Below, piece after piece: positions 46,084-55,220 of a DNA stretch of 64,000 bases. Numbering within the stretch: position 1 is the stretch's first letter; every line of letters begins with the position of its first letter. The translations under genes and the position numbers were made by a program. Source of the stretch: Pseudomonadota bacterium. Lineage in GTDB: Bacteria > Desulfobacterota > Binatia > Binatales > Binataceae. A model generated the notes under the pieces. That model did no database searches and was not told where the DNA came from. It was given only the letters and a program-made list of their open reading frames with translations. The stretch lies in NCBI GenBank assembly GCA_021325025.1, contig JAJPHZ010000041.1, positions 124,001-188,000 on the forward strand. The letters are read 5' to 3'.

Positions 46084-47457
46084 ATGAGATCGCGCAGAGC
46101 AGCGCAGCAAGCCAGTCTGTTTCCCACCAAGCCGGCCCGCGGGCAGCCGCTGGCCGATCGGATGCGCCCGCGCACGCTCGATGAGCTGGTCGGGCAGGAG
46201 CATCTGCTTGGACCCGGCAAGCTGCTCAGCCAGATGGCAGCCTCGCACACGCTGCACTCGATCATCCTGTGGGGTCCGCCGGGCAGCGGCAAGACCACGC
46301 TGGCGCGGCTGGTCGCGGATCAGTCGGGAGCGGTGTTCAAATCGATCTCAGCGGTGCTCTCGGGCGTGGCCGATCTGCGCGAGGTAATCGAACTGGCGCG
46401 CCGCCAGCTTGCCGCCGACGGCCAGCGCACGGTGCTGTTCGTCGACGAGATCCATCGATGGAATCGGGCGCAGCAGGACGCATTTTTGCCGCACGTCGAA
46501 AGCGGGTTGATCACGCTGATCGGCGCCACCACCGAAAACCCCTCCTTCGAAGTGATCGGACCGCTGCTGTCGCGCACCAAGGTGCTGGTGCTCAACCCGC
46601 TCTCAGAGGCGGATTTGGCGATTCTAATCAAGCGCGCCCTGACCGACTCCGAGCGCGGCCTGGGCGCCTTCAACCTCACTCTTGAAGATCCGGCGATGGA
46701 CGAACTGGTTGGGCAGGCGGGCGGCGACGCGCGCAAGGCGCTCAATGCGCTGGAGATCGCCGCCGAACTGGCGCGCCAGGCGGGCTGTTCGACAATCACG
46801 GCCGAGCACGTGCGCGAAGCCACGCAGCACAAGGCGCTGATTTACGATCGCGCCGGCGAGGAACACTACAACGTGATCTCCGCCTTTATCAAAAGCATGC
46901 GCGGCAGCGACTGCGATGCGGCGTTGTACTGGATGATGCGGATGGTGGAGGCGGGAGAAGATCCGATGTTCATCGCACGCCGAATGGTGATCTTCGCCGC
47001 CGAAGATGTCGGCAACGCGGACCCGCGCGCGCTGACGGTGGCGACCTCGGTCAAGGAGGCGGTGGAATTTGTCGGGATGCCCGAGGGCGTCATTCCGTTG
47101 GCGCAGGGCGTCACCTACCTGGCCAGTGCGCCCAAATCCAACGCGTCGTATCGCGCGATGCTGGCGGCGCGCGAGGACGTGCGCAAGCTGGGCGCGCTGC
47201 CCGTCCCGATGCATCTGCGCAACGCGCCCACGCCGCTGATGAGGGAGCTGGGCTACGGCTCTGGCTATCGCTACCCGCACGATTACGAAGGCGCCCTCAC
47301 CGAGCAGGACTACCTGCCCGAAGAGCTCCTGGAGCGGCACTATTACGAGCCGTCGGAGCGCGGCTACGAAACTCGCATCCGCGAGTACCTCCAACGTGCC
47401 CGCCAGATGCGCTCCAACCGCGCACAGCCGCGCAACCCCGATAAAGACAGCAAGTGA
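46084..47457 (+). CDS. rarA: Replication-associated recombination protein A (AAA+ ATPase)
   Basis: 457 residues from the ATG at 46084, with TGAGG eight bases upstream. The listed ORF adds 107 out-of-frame residues. LADRMRPRTLDELVGQEHLL is the RarA/WRNIP1 start. Walker A is GPPGSGKTT, Walker B LFVDEIHRW, and sensor 1 LIGATTENPSFEVIGPLLSR. The C-terminal MgsA domain shows MRRMVIFAAEDVGNADPRAL-like wording and PKSNASYRAM. It acts at stalled forks with SSB and the clamp loader. It is a stand-alone plus gene 137 bases after the acyl-CoA dehydrogenase. Confidence 0.95.
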   Translation: MRSRRAAQQASLFPTKPARGQPLADRMRPRTLDELVGQEHLLGPGKLLSQMAASHTLHSIILWGPPGSGKTTLARLVADQSGAVFKSISAVLSGVADLREVIELARRQLAADGQRTVLFVDEIHRWNRAQQDAFLPHVESGLITLIGATTENPSFEVIGPLLSRTKVLVLNPLSEADLAILIKRALTDSERGLGAFNLTLEDPAMDELVGQAGGDARKALNALEIAAELARQAGCSTITAEHVREATQHKALIYDRAGEEHYNVISAFIKSMRGSDCDAALYWMMRMVEAGEDPMFIARRMVIFAAEDVGNADPRALTVATSVKEAVEFVGMPEGVIPLAQGVTYLASAPKSNASYRAMLAAREDVRKLGALPVPMHLRNAPTPLMRELGYGSGYRYPHDYEGALTEQDYLPEELLERHYYEPSERGYETRIREYLQRARQMRSNRAQPRNPDKDSK

Positions 47458-47554
47458 GACCAGCGTCGGCGGCACGGAGCGCGCCCAGATGGCCCGCAGC
47501 CGCGGGATAGGCTGACGCCCGCTTCAACCGGGATCATCAACTAGGGGTGTTGGC

Positions 47555-48325
47555 CTAAATCAGCGACCGGCCCTGTGCGCCGTCTACCGGCAGCGTGGCG
47601 CCGGTGATCCAACTGGCCCTGGGCGACGCGAGCATCACCACCGCGTAGGCCACTTCTTCGGGGCGGCCCAGGCGGCCGGCGGGAAAATCATGGCTGATGA
47701 AGTCGCGCTCGAAATCAGGGTTTTCCCTGAAGATCCGCTCCCACACTCCGCCCGGATAAATGATCGAGCCGGGCGCGACCGAATTGACCCGGATGCTTTT
47801 GGGAGCGAACTCGCGCGCCAGCATCTTGGTCAGCGAAATCAGCGCCGCCTTGGCGGCGTTGTAGGCGATCGGTCCGCCCGCTTCGCGCCCGTAGATCGAG
47901 CTGATGTTGACGATCGCTCCGCCGCCGCGCCGCTCCATCTCGACCGCCGCGATGCGGCTGAGGGTCACCGGGGCGAAGAAGTTGGTGGCGAAGGATTCCT
48001 GCCAGGCGGAGTCGGGCAGCTCGGCCAGTGTGCCGACCACCGCTCCGCCGGCGTTGTTGATCAGGATGTCGATGGCGCCCCAATGGGCCGCGGTGCTGCG
48101 GACCCATCGCGCCGCCTGCGCCTCGTCGGTGACGTCGGCCGGCATCGAAAAGACCTCGTGGCCTTGCGCGCGCAATTCGCCGGCCGCACGTTCCAGCGCC
48201 TCCGCGGTGCGCGCGCACAGGCTTACCCGCGCGCCTTCCTGCGCCAGCGCCTGCGCGATGGCGCGGCCGATCCCGCGGCTGGCGCCGGTTATCAGCGCCA
48301 CCTTGCCCTTCAAGCCCAGATCCAT
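47555..48325 (-). CDS. SDR family oxidoreductase
   Basis: 256 residues. TGASRGIG at residues 13-20, NNAGG near residue 90, and the catalytic NISSIYGREAGGPIAYNAAK with Ser142/143, Tyr155 and Lys159. The last part (SIIYPGGVWERIFRENP, WITGATLPVDGAQGRS) is a FabG-like C-terminal substrate loop. It is a classical SDR, reducing or oxidising a hydroxyl/keto group; the cofactor-determining acidic residue is not clear. Convergent with rarA and on the opposite strand from its neighbours, so it is probably transcribed on its own. ATG preceded by GGAGGTGTCGC. Confidence 0.9.
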   Translation of the reverse strand: MDLGLKGKVALITGASRGIGRAIAQALAQEGARVSLCARTAEALERAAGELRAQGHEVFSMPADVTDEAQAARWVRSTAAHWGAIDILINNAGGAVVGTLAELPDSAWQESFATNFFAPVTLSRIAAVEMERRGGGAIVNISSIYGREAGGPIAYNAAKAALISLTKMLAREFAPKSIRVNSVAPGSIIYPGGVWERIFRENPDFERDFISHDFPAGRLGRPEEVAYAVVMLASPRASWITGATLPVDGAQGRSLI

Positions 48326-48480
48326 GCGACACCTCCAAAAACCGGCAGACTCTCAACCTACCCTGCACGCACAGAAAAGTGGAGCGTGCCGGATGATTTC
48401 AAGCCTTTGCCGACGACCGGATGGCTTGCCTTGCAGGAGAAATCGTTTACAAGTAGCTGCACGAGTGAAAAGTTAAACCG

Positions 48481-49599
48481 ATGATCCTCGATGCGCGCTC
48501 CGCGGACTGCACTGCAATGGTTCAGTCGCCGATTGTCCGGCCAATCAGGTTTGCCTGGCGGATGCGGATCGCGCTGGCTTTGGCGCTATGCTTCACTGCC
48601 GCTTGCAGCAGCACCGCCGGACAGGGTCCCAAGCTCTGCGGACCGTTCGGCGACCCGCCCGCCGATACCATCGAGGCCCCCGCGCCGCTTTGCCTGGGTG
48701 GTGTGCGGCTGGGACCGTGGCAGGATTCCGACGGCACCCCGCGTCACGCCTGCCTGTACGAGCCGGGCCCCAAAGCCACAAGCGGCCCCCTTCCGCTGAT
48801 CGTTTATTTGCATCCGTCGCTGTTCGGAACCGAGACGATTTATCTGACCAATCTCCTCCATTACCAGGATTCGATGCAGGTGGGGCAAAACGGCACGCGC
48901 GGTTTTATCGTGCTCGAACCCAGCGGCCGCAAGACCACCCATTTCTACCCGTTCCCCGATCAGAAGGGACTGGGATGGGACAACTGGTATCGGCAGTTCA
49001 ATCCCGCGGGTGATGTCAGGGTCGGCGCCGCCGTTTACAAGGAGAACGTTGACGCGGCCGCCATCGATCACTTCATCGCCGAAGTAGCGGCCACCGGCAA
49101 GGTCGACCCCAGGCGCATCTATCTCACCGGATGGTCCAACGGCGCCGCGATGGCTTATCTGTACGGGTTGAGCCGGCCCAAGATCGCCGCCATCGCCGTC
49201 TATTCGGCGCCCAATCCGTTCGGTGCCTTCGGCGATCCCTGTCCGCAAAAGCCGGTCGCTGGTCCGCCGAAGGAAGACACGGAGATCCAGATCTTCAATC
49301 CCCGCCTTGCCAGTCTGCACATCCACAACAACTGCGACGCAGTCGGCATCTGCCCCAATTCCGAGCAGCTCGCCACCCAACTGACCGCGGCCGGAGTCGG
49401 CGTATCCGATGTGATCGTCGATTCATTGGGTATCCAGGTCAAATCGTGCATGCGCGCCTGCGGCGTCGATCCCAAAGGCGACGCCGATCCGGTGTCGAAT
49501 CCGCTGGGATGGACGCTGGGGCTGGCCAATCACAGCCGCTGGCCGTTGAGCTGGACGCGCACGATGCTGGAATTCTTGCGCGACCATCCGCTGAAGTGA
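48481..49599 (+). CDS. Exported alpha/beta hydrolase, PHB depolymerase-like
   Basis: 372 residues at the first ATG. An alternative ATG at 48562 would start the protein MRIALALALCFTAACSS, a compact lipoprotein-like signal peptide with Cys as the possible lipidation site. The hydrolase core has PLPLIVYLHPSLFG, FIVLEPSGRKTTHF, and the nucleophile elbow TGWSNGAAMAYLYGL (GxSxG). A late His is in ANHSRWPLSW. Cys residues around HNNCDAVGICPNSE may form disulfides, which fits export. The family includes PHB depolymerases and feruloyl esterases. An envelope esterase is likely; substrate unknown. It is followed by the atypical SDR after 117 bases. Confidence 0.78.
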   Translation: MILDARSADCTAMVQSPIVRPIRFAWRMRIALALALCFTAACSSTAGQGPKLCGPFGDPPADTIEAPAPLCLGGVRLGPWQDSDGTPRHACLYEPGPKATSGPLPLIVYLHPSLFGTETIYLTNLLHYQDSMQVGQNGTRGFIVLEPSGRKTTHFYPFPDQKGLGWDNWYRQFNPAGDVRVGAAVYKENVDAAAIDHFIAEVAATGKVDPRRIYLTGWSNGAAMAYLYGLSRPKIAAIAVYSAPNPFGAFGDPCPQKPVAGPPKEDTEIQIFNPRLASLHIHNNCDAVGICPNSEQLATQLTAAGVGVSDVIVDSLGIQVKSCMRACGVDPKGDADPVSNPLGWTLGLANHSRWPLSWTRTMLEFLRDHPLK

Positions 49600-49716
49600 T
49601 CTTGGCACTGGATTGAACGCGGTATCAGTCCGCTCGGGTTGGACAAAATCCCCTTACCGGGAGCATCCTTTAGGGGGCGACGAGCCGGAGGAATTGCGCC
49701 TGGCGGAGAGATAACG

Positions 49717-50502
49717 ATGGAGCTCGGGTTGCAGGGCAAAACGGCACTGGTGCTGGGAGGCAGCAAAGGGCTGGGTCGGGCAATCGCGCAGGCGCTGGGC
49801 GCCGAAGGGGTGGCGGTGGCGATGCTGGCGCGCGGTCAGCAGGCGTTGGACGAGGCGGTCGGCGCGATCGGCGCGCGCGGCGGCAACGCTATTGGGCTGG
49901 CGGCCGATCTGACGCAGTGGGATACCGTCGAGCGCGCGGCCCGGGTGGCGCGCGAGCAGCTCGGTCCGATCGACATCCTGGTCAACAACTGCGGCGGCCC
50001 GCCCCCGGCGCGTGTGATTGGTATCGCGCCCGAGCTGTGGCTGGAGCAGTTCCACGCGATGGTGCTGGTGTTTATCCGGCTCACCGACCTGCTGCTCCCT
50101 GACATGCGCCGGCGCAAATGGGGCCGGATCATCAATGTGGCCTCCGAAAGCGTGATTCAGCCGATACCCAACCTTGCCATTTCCAACACCTTGCGCGGCG
50201 CGGTGGCCGGATGGGCCAAGACGTTGGCCGGCGAAGTCGCCGCCGACGGCATCACCGTCAACACCCTGCTGCCGGGCGCATTCGAAACCGACCGTGTGCT
50301 GCAATTCCAACGCATCGCGTCCGAGCGCGAGGGCGTCTCGTCCGAAGAGTTCATGCGCCGCGCGGTGCGCAATATCCCGGTCGGCCGGCTCGGCCAGCCC
50401 GCCGAGTTCGGTGCCGCCGCCGCGTTTTTGGCCAGCCCGCTGGCGGGCTATATTACCGGCTCGATGATCCGGCTGGACGGCGGCTCGATCCGCTCGGTAT
50501 GA
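49717..50502 (+). CDS. Atypical SDR without the Tyr-Lys catalytic pair
   Basis: 261 residues from the ATG at 49717 (GGCGGAGAGATAACG upstream). The cofactor motif LGGSKGLG (residues 13-20) and NNCGGPPPA are normal for SDRs. At the active site the sequence is NVASESVIQPIPNLAISNTLRGAV. Aligning with Y-S-A-A-K, the Tyr becomes Ser and the Lys becomes Arg. This SN..R variant is a recognised divergent SDR subgroup with unclear chemistry. The C-terminus (YITGSMIRLDGGSIRSV) is typical. It precedes the extradiol dioxygenase by 66 bases, so the two may act together. Confidence 0.88.
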   Translation: MELGLQGKTALVLGGSKGLGRAIAQALGAEGVAVAMLARGQQALDEAVGAIGARGGNAIGLAADLTQWDTVERAARVAREQLGPIDILVNNCGGPPPARVIGIAPELWLEQFHAMVLVFIRLTDLLLPDMRRRKWGRIINVASESVIQPIPNLAISNTLRGAVAGWAKTLAGEVAADGITVNTLLPGAFETDRVLQFQRIASEREGVSSEEFMRRAVRNIPVGRLGQPAEFGAAAAFLASPLAGYITGSMIRLDGGSIRSV

Positions 50503-50568
50503 CTTGTTCAACGAGCTGATGGGCATCAGAAAACGCGAGCGCCGTGCGAGCATTTCCCGGAGGCGAAC

Positions 50569-51462
50569 ATGGTGGGTGTAACCGAGTTGGGTTATATCGG
50601 AATCGAGGTAAGCAACCCTCAGGAATGGAAGACCTTCGCCACCGAGGTGCTGGGGCTGGAGATGGCCGACGAGGGCGAGGCAGACCGCTGCTATCTGCGG
50701 ATGGACTACTGGCACCATCGGATCGTGATGCACGTCGGGACCGGCGACGACTTGCTCTACCTGGGATTCCGGGTCGCCGGCGGCGAAGAATTCCGCGAGA
50801 TGCAGCGCCAACTGGCCGATGCCGGCGTCGGCTTCCGCGTCGGCTCTGACGAAGAAGCCGCCGAACGCCACGTGCTGGAAGTGCTCAAGCTGACCGACCC
50901 GGGCGGCAATCCGGTCGAGATCTTCCACGGACCCGAAATCCAGGCCAACAAGCCGTTCCATCCGGGACGCCGGATGCACGGGCGCTTCAAGACCGGCGCC
51001 GGCGGATTGGGTCATTGCATAATCCGCCAGCCCGATCCGAACGCTGCCTACCGATTCTACACTTTGTTAGGGATGCGCGGCGGAATTGAATACAAGATGC
51101 GGATGGGCAAGCAGGTCGCGCAGCCAGTGTTTATGCATTGCAACGAGCGCGACCACACGGTGGCGTTCTTCGATATCGGCGGCACCGCCGGCCCGCGCCT
51201 CAACCATATCATGCTCGAGGTCGAGAACTTCGACGACCTCGGCCTGACCTATGAAATCGTGACCGAGCGCAAGATTCCGCTCGTCATGGGCCTGGGCAAG
51301 CATTCCAACGATCAGATGTATTCGTTCTACTTCAAAAACCCGTCAGGCTGGGCCTTCGAATACGGCTGGGGCGGCCGCCCCGCAACCTATCAGTCCGAGT
51401 ACTTCGTCAAGGACATGTACCGCCAGGCGGTTGCGGGCGGCGGCGCGGAGCCCAAGCGCTGA
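50569..51462 (+). CDS. Extradiol ring-cleavage dioxygenase (VOC family, BphC/HsaC type)
   Basis: 297 residues, two VOC domains, the size of BphC. The C-terminal catalytic domain keeps the 2-His-1-Glu iron site: His149 (GGLGHCIIR), His213 (RLNHIMLEV) and Glu264 (PSGWAFEYGWGG). The spacing closely matches His146/His210/Glu260 of BphC. It should cleave a catechol ring next to the hydroxyls with O2 and Fe(II); BphC-like enzymes act on biphenyl diols or steroid catechols. GGAGG precedes the ATG. This is the strongest evidence in the window for aromatic-ring or steroid-A-ring breakdown. Confidence 0.92.
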   Translation: MVGVTELGYIGIEVSNPQEWKTFATEVLGLEMADEGEADRCYLRMDYWHHRIVMHVGTGDDLLYLGFRVAGGEEFREMQRQLADAGVGFRVGSDEEAAERHVLEVLKLTDPGGNPVEIFHGPEIQANKPFHPGRRMHGRFKTGAGGLGHCIIRQPDPNAAYRFYTLLGMRGGIEYKMRMGKQVAQPVFMHCNERDHTVAFFDIGGTAGPRLNHIMLEVENFDDLGLTYEIVTERKIPLVMGLGKHSNDQMYSFYFKNPSGWAFEYGWGGRPATYQSEYFVKDMYRQAVAGGGAEPKR

Positions 51463-51468
51463 ACGGCG

Positions 51469-53826
51469 TTACAGACGGCTGAAGATGGCGCCGCAGTCGC
51501 GCAGTTGTGCGATGCGTTGGGCGTCGTAGCCGAGCAGTTGGCTGAGGACTTCTTCTGAATGTTCGCCCAGGCGCGGCGCGGGCGTGATGGTTGGGTTTGT
51601 GCCGTCGAATTTGATGAACGGGGCGGCTTGTTCGACTGCGCCTACTTCCGGATCATTCACCACGACTTTCAGATCATTGGCGATTACCTGGGGATCGTCC
51701 AACATCTGCGTCAGATGCGGAACCGGCGATACCGGGACGCCGCCCGCGAGCAGCGACTGGAAGAGCGCATCGAATGAAGAGCCCGCGCAATATGCCGCCA
51801 ACGCTTGTGCCAAGTCACCGTCAGGCCCTTCGTTGCGGGCCTGCTCGTAGCTCATCGCGCCAAGCTGTGGGATGTGCGAGCGCAGCGCATCCCATGACAC
51901 GGCGTCGGACACCGACAGGTACAGCCATTGGCCGTCGCGGCATTGATAGACGCGATGGAGCGCCGCGGGACCACGCGATTCCGGCGCGCCGGTTTCCAGG
52001 TTGGGACGCTCCTTGTAGAAGACAAACTCTCCCGCTTGCAGGGACATAACGGCGTGGATCAGCGAGGTCTCGCACAACTGCCCCTTGCCGGTCAGTTGGC
52101 GTGCGCGCAGCGCCAGGATACATCCCAGCGCCGACAGCGTGGCGGCGCCGTAATCGCTGATTGGCACCGTCATGTAAATCGGATGCCGCGGCGAAGCGCC
52201 GCTGCCGCCCGGATAACCGTCGCCGCCATGCGCCGCCATCGTACCGGAAATCGCCTGCGTCAGCGGGTCCAGCCCGGGACGGTCGTAGTCGGGGCCGCTG
52301 CTGCCGAACCCCGTCACCGACATGTAGATGAGGCGCGGATTGATCGCGGACAGCCGCTCGTAGTCGATACCCAAGGCCCGCGTGCGTCCGGGACGGAAGT
52401 TTTCCACGAAGACGTCGGCCTTGCGTACCAAATCGTATACCACTTGCAGTCCGTGCGGTGACTTGAGGTCAACGCCGAGCGCGCGCTTGTTCTGGTTCCA
52501 CGCCCTGAACCCGGTCACGTGGCGCAAAGAGTCGCCCTCGGGTCCCTCGATCTTGATCACGTCGGCGCCCAGATGCGCCAGCAGCATCGGTCCGAACGAA
52601 CCGGCGATGTAGCTCGACGCGTCGATCACCGTGATGCCCGCCAATGGCCCTTTGCCGCCGCCCGGCGGCGCGCCGGGGCGCGAAGCGTCCTTGCGCGCAC
52701 GAGCCTGTTCGAGCAGCGCCGGCAGCAGAGGATTTGCCGGGTCTACGATCGGTGCCGGACCGGCGATTTCCCCCGGGGTCGCACCAAGCCTGATCGGCGG
52801 ACCCATCTGGATTGTCGCTCCGAGGGCGGGATCATGGACTTCCCGGCGCATACCCAGATGGCGCACCTGCGGGTCGTCGAGAAATTGCTCGCGCGTCAGC
52901 ACCGGCGCGGCCGGCACCTCGTATTGCTTGAGGATGTGCACCCATTCGTCGCGCGGACGCTGCAGGAACGCCGCGTCGAGCAGCGCCTTGAGTTCATCGA
53001 CGTGGGCGCGCGCAACGCGCCACGGCGCCTGGTTGAAACGCGGATCGTCGAACAGCGCCGGCCGACCGATTGCCGCGGCCAGGCGCTGGCAAAAACGCAC
53101 GCTGGTGCAATCGACGATCAGGTACAGACCGTCCGATGCTTTGAACAGACGGATCACGGCATACGGGCCCATCGGGTCCGTCGGTCCGGGCTGCGAGGTC
53201 GGCAGATGCGGGTTGCGAATGAAATCGCCGCTTTGCAGCGCGAGCGCGCCGGCCAGCAGCGACACCTCCGCAGGGCCGTATCCGGCGCCGTCCTCGCGCG
53301 CGACAAGTCCGGCAACGGCGGCCGCGGCACCCATCAATCCGGCCTGGTAGCTCGGCGCGGGGAACGTAGTCACGACTGGTTTGCCGCTGCGCGCGATCTG
53401 GCTGGCGAAGATGCCGCTCCACGCCCGCACCAGGTCGTCTTCCAACTGCAGGCCGGCGTACGGACCGCGGCTGCCCAGCGGCGGCATCCGCAACGCCACC
53501 GCGGCGGGATTCGCGCGGCGAATCGATTCGCAGTCAAGCCCCAGCGCGCGAGCGCGGTCGGACGTGAAGCCGCTTACCACCACGTCGGCGATTTTCAAAA
53601 GGTCATGCGCTTTGGCCAAATCCGCGGGCGCGTCGAGGTCCAGGAACAACGCCTGCTTGCTGCGATTGAGCACGTGAAAATGGGGCGTGCCGCGCGCTGC
53701 ATCGCCGCCGCGCGGTTCGATCCTGATGGTCCTGGCGCCATACTCGGCCAGCAGCATCGCCGCGTAGGAGGAACCCAGATGCCCGGCAAACTCGATGACT
53801 GTAATTCCGTCCAGCGGTTTGACCAT
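51469..53826 (-). CDS. Double-length fused family III CoA-transferase
   Basis: 785 residues made of two CaiB/BaiF halves. The first (1-370) has LDGITVIEFAGHLGSSYAAM and PLGSRGPYAGLQLEDDLVRA; the second (395-785) has LAGITVIDASSYIAGSFGPM, ADVFVENFRPGR and GFGSSGPDYDRPGLDP. The halves are homologous but diverged. Counting back from the G-x-G-Q motif, the catalytic Asp is Asp558 (ISDYGAAT) in the C-half. In the N-half the position is Tyr160 or a neighbour (APSYQAG), with no Asp. The fusion therefore couples one active and one inactive half. Convergent with the dioxygenase, and upstream of nothing on its strand until the cupin at 53870. Confidence 0.93.
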   Translation of the reverse strand: MVKPLDGITVIEFAGHLGSSYAAMLLAEYGARTIRIEPRGGDAARGTPHFHVLNRSKQALFLDLDAPADLAKAHDLLKIADVVVSGFTSDRARALGLDCESIRRANPAAVALRMPPLGSRGPYAGLQLEDDLVRAWSGIFASQIARSGKPVVTTFPAPSYQAGLMGAAAAVAGLVAREDGAGYGPAEVSLLAGALALQSGDFIRNPHLPTSQPGPTDPMGPYAVIRLFKASDGLYLIVDCTSVRFCQRLAAAIGRPALFDDPRFNQAPWRVARAHVDELKALLDAAFLQRPRDEWVHILKQYEVPAAPVLTREQFLDDPQVRHLGMRREVHDPALGATIQMGPPIRLGATPGEIAGPAPIVDPANPLLPALLEQARARKDASRPGAPPGGGKGPLAGITVIDASSYIAGSFGPMLLAHLGADVIKIEGPEGDSLRHVTGFRAWNQNKRALGVDLKSPHGLQVVYDLVRKADVFVENFRPGRTRALGIDYERLSAINPRLIYMSVTGFGSSGPDYDRPGLDPLTQAISGTMAAHGGDGYPGGSGASPRHPIYMTVPISDYGAATLSALGCILALRARQLTGKGQLCETSLIHAVMSLQAGEFVFYKERPNLETGAPESRGPAALHRVYQCRDGQWLYLSVSDAVSWDALRSHIPQLGAMSYEQARNEGPDGDLAQALAAYCAGSSFDALFQSLLAGGVPVSPVPHLTQMLDDPQVIANDLKVVVNDPEVGAVEQAAPFIKFDGTNPTITPAPRLGEHSEEVLSQLLGYDAQRIAQLRDCGAIFSRL

Positions 53827-53869
53827 CCGACTACCTCGACGGTGCCTTATGAGCGCCGCAACTGTGCGT

Positions 53870-54247
53870 CTAACCGATCGCCGTCGTCAACAGCAATACG
53901 CTGTCCTCCAATGCCTCGACGCTGTGGACGATCTCGCGGTCCAGCGCGAACATCGTTCCGGGCGTGATTTCATGCGGCACGCCGGCGGCCGCAAAGTTGA
54001 CGCGGCCCGACATGACCTGCACCGTCAGCGGGCCGCGGGTACGATGCTCGTGCAGGCGCGCGCCGCGCCGCAGCGCCATCAGCATCACGTTAAGCCCGTA
54101 GTCCTTGACCAGGCTTTTGGCTTCGCGATCGCCGCCCGAGGCGCCCAGTTTCGACTTGAGCTGGTCGATCTCCGCGGTCACGTCGATCATCGCAAAGCCG
54201 CCCGGCGCAGGCCGCAGCGCCTGTCCGATGTTCTCGTCATCAGCCAT
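53870..54247 (-). CDS. Small cupin-domain protein
   Basis: 125 residues from the ATG at 54247 with GGGAGGG eight bases before. The longer listed ORF is rejected. After a helical N-terminus (IDVTAEIDQLKSKLGAS), the cupin barrel shows LMALRRGARLHEHRTRGPLT, VQVMSGRVNFAAAG, PGTMFALDREIVHSVEAL. Two histidines near HEH and one in VHS form a possible metal site. Small cupins may bind ligands or protect quinones; the role is not known. It is 98 bases after the EthD remnant and before the fused CoA-transferase on the same strand. Confidence 0.82.
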   Translation of the reverse strand: MADDENIGQALRPAPGGFAMIDVTAEIDQLKSKLGASGGDREAKSLVKDYGLNVMLMALRRGARLHEHRTRGPLTVQVMSGRVNFAAAGVPHEITPGTMFALDREIVHSVEALEDSVLLLTTAIG

Positions 54248-54345
54248 TGCAAGACCCTCCCTGGCTGCGTGAAACCTCAGTCGAGCCGTCAAGCACGGTC
54301 GGCTTGCGAGCCGCTCCGGTTCGCGAACCGCCCGTGCTACCGATT

Positions 54346-55117
54346 CTACTCCAGCCAGGGCTGTTTGACGCGCTCGGCGATTTCGGCCAGCGCCTGAGCC
54401 TTGGATTTTCCGGGCCACATCACCAGCCGCGCCTCGGAGAAGAAGTACCACGGCGGCTCGCTGAAGTTGGCGAAGTCGGGCAGCAAGCTGCGCTGAAACT
54501 CGGTCGAGGCGAGTGCTCGGCGCGCTGCCTCATAGTTGTCGAACCAGATCTCTTCGGCGCCGTCCCATCGCGGGTCGCCCCAGTGGTACGCCTCGTCGAG
54601 CACGGTGCATTGCTGGTAGTAGCGCAGGCCCGGGATCGACTTGACGATCGGCGCGTGGACATCAGCCCAGTAGGCGCGGAAGTCCTCCACCGTCATGCCC
54701 ATCTTGTGCTGTAGCTGAAAGATGCCCTGGATCATTCCCGAAGCCAGGCCGCCCGCCCATCATCGGCGTGTCCTGCGTGAACATCCAGCCGATGCGGGAG
54801 AGGTCGATGAAATTGAACTCGTCGCGTTTGAAAGGCGAATTGGGATGCTCCTTGACTGAGAGCTGACCGATCATGCGGTTTTCCGGCTCCTCGCCCCAGA
54901 CCTCGCTGACCGCGTCGAACGGCGAATCGCCGCCCAGCGAATGGACGCGATGGTTCTGGATGTAGCGGCGCATCCCGCGCGGCCGCGTCTCGCCGCCCCT
55001 GGTGCCCAGTTCCGCCTGCCGCATCCCCGCTTGCGTGTGGAGCGCCAGGTAATGGTGATGGAAGCCGGCCGAACTCAACGAAGGCTTGCGCGCGAAGAAA
55101 TAAAACATGTGGTACAT
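54346..55117 (-). pseudogene. EthD tandem-domain gene interrupted by a frameshift
   Basis: Two overlapping reading frames together make one EthD protein like the 21470 gene. The N-half starts at the ATG 55117 (GGAGGAAATACCG before it) and runs MYHMFYFFARKPSLSSAGF... to DEFNFIDLSRIGWMFTQDTP. The other frame, from about 54735, continues MIQGIFQLQHKMGMTVEDFR ... to VKQPWLE. The frames meet in a GC run (GGGCGGGCGG, about 54751-54760) where one extra base shifts the frame. Either it is a recent pseudogene, or an assembly or sequencing error; the split halves are otherwise well preserved. If the second half starts at its own ATG it could still be expressed. Confidence 0.75.
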
Positions 55118-55220
55118 CGGTATTTCCTCCGATACCGCTGCTGTCCCCTTTTCCACATTCAGTTACAACCACGGCTACGCCGCCTCGAGCCGGAAGAACT
55201 GAACGGGCTGGGGTGGCGTC

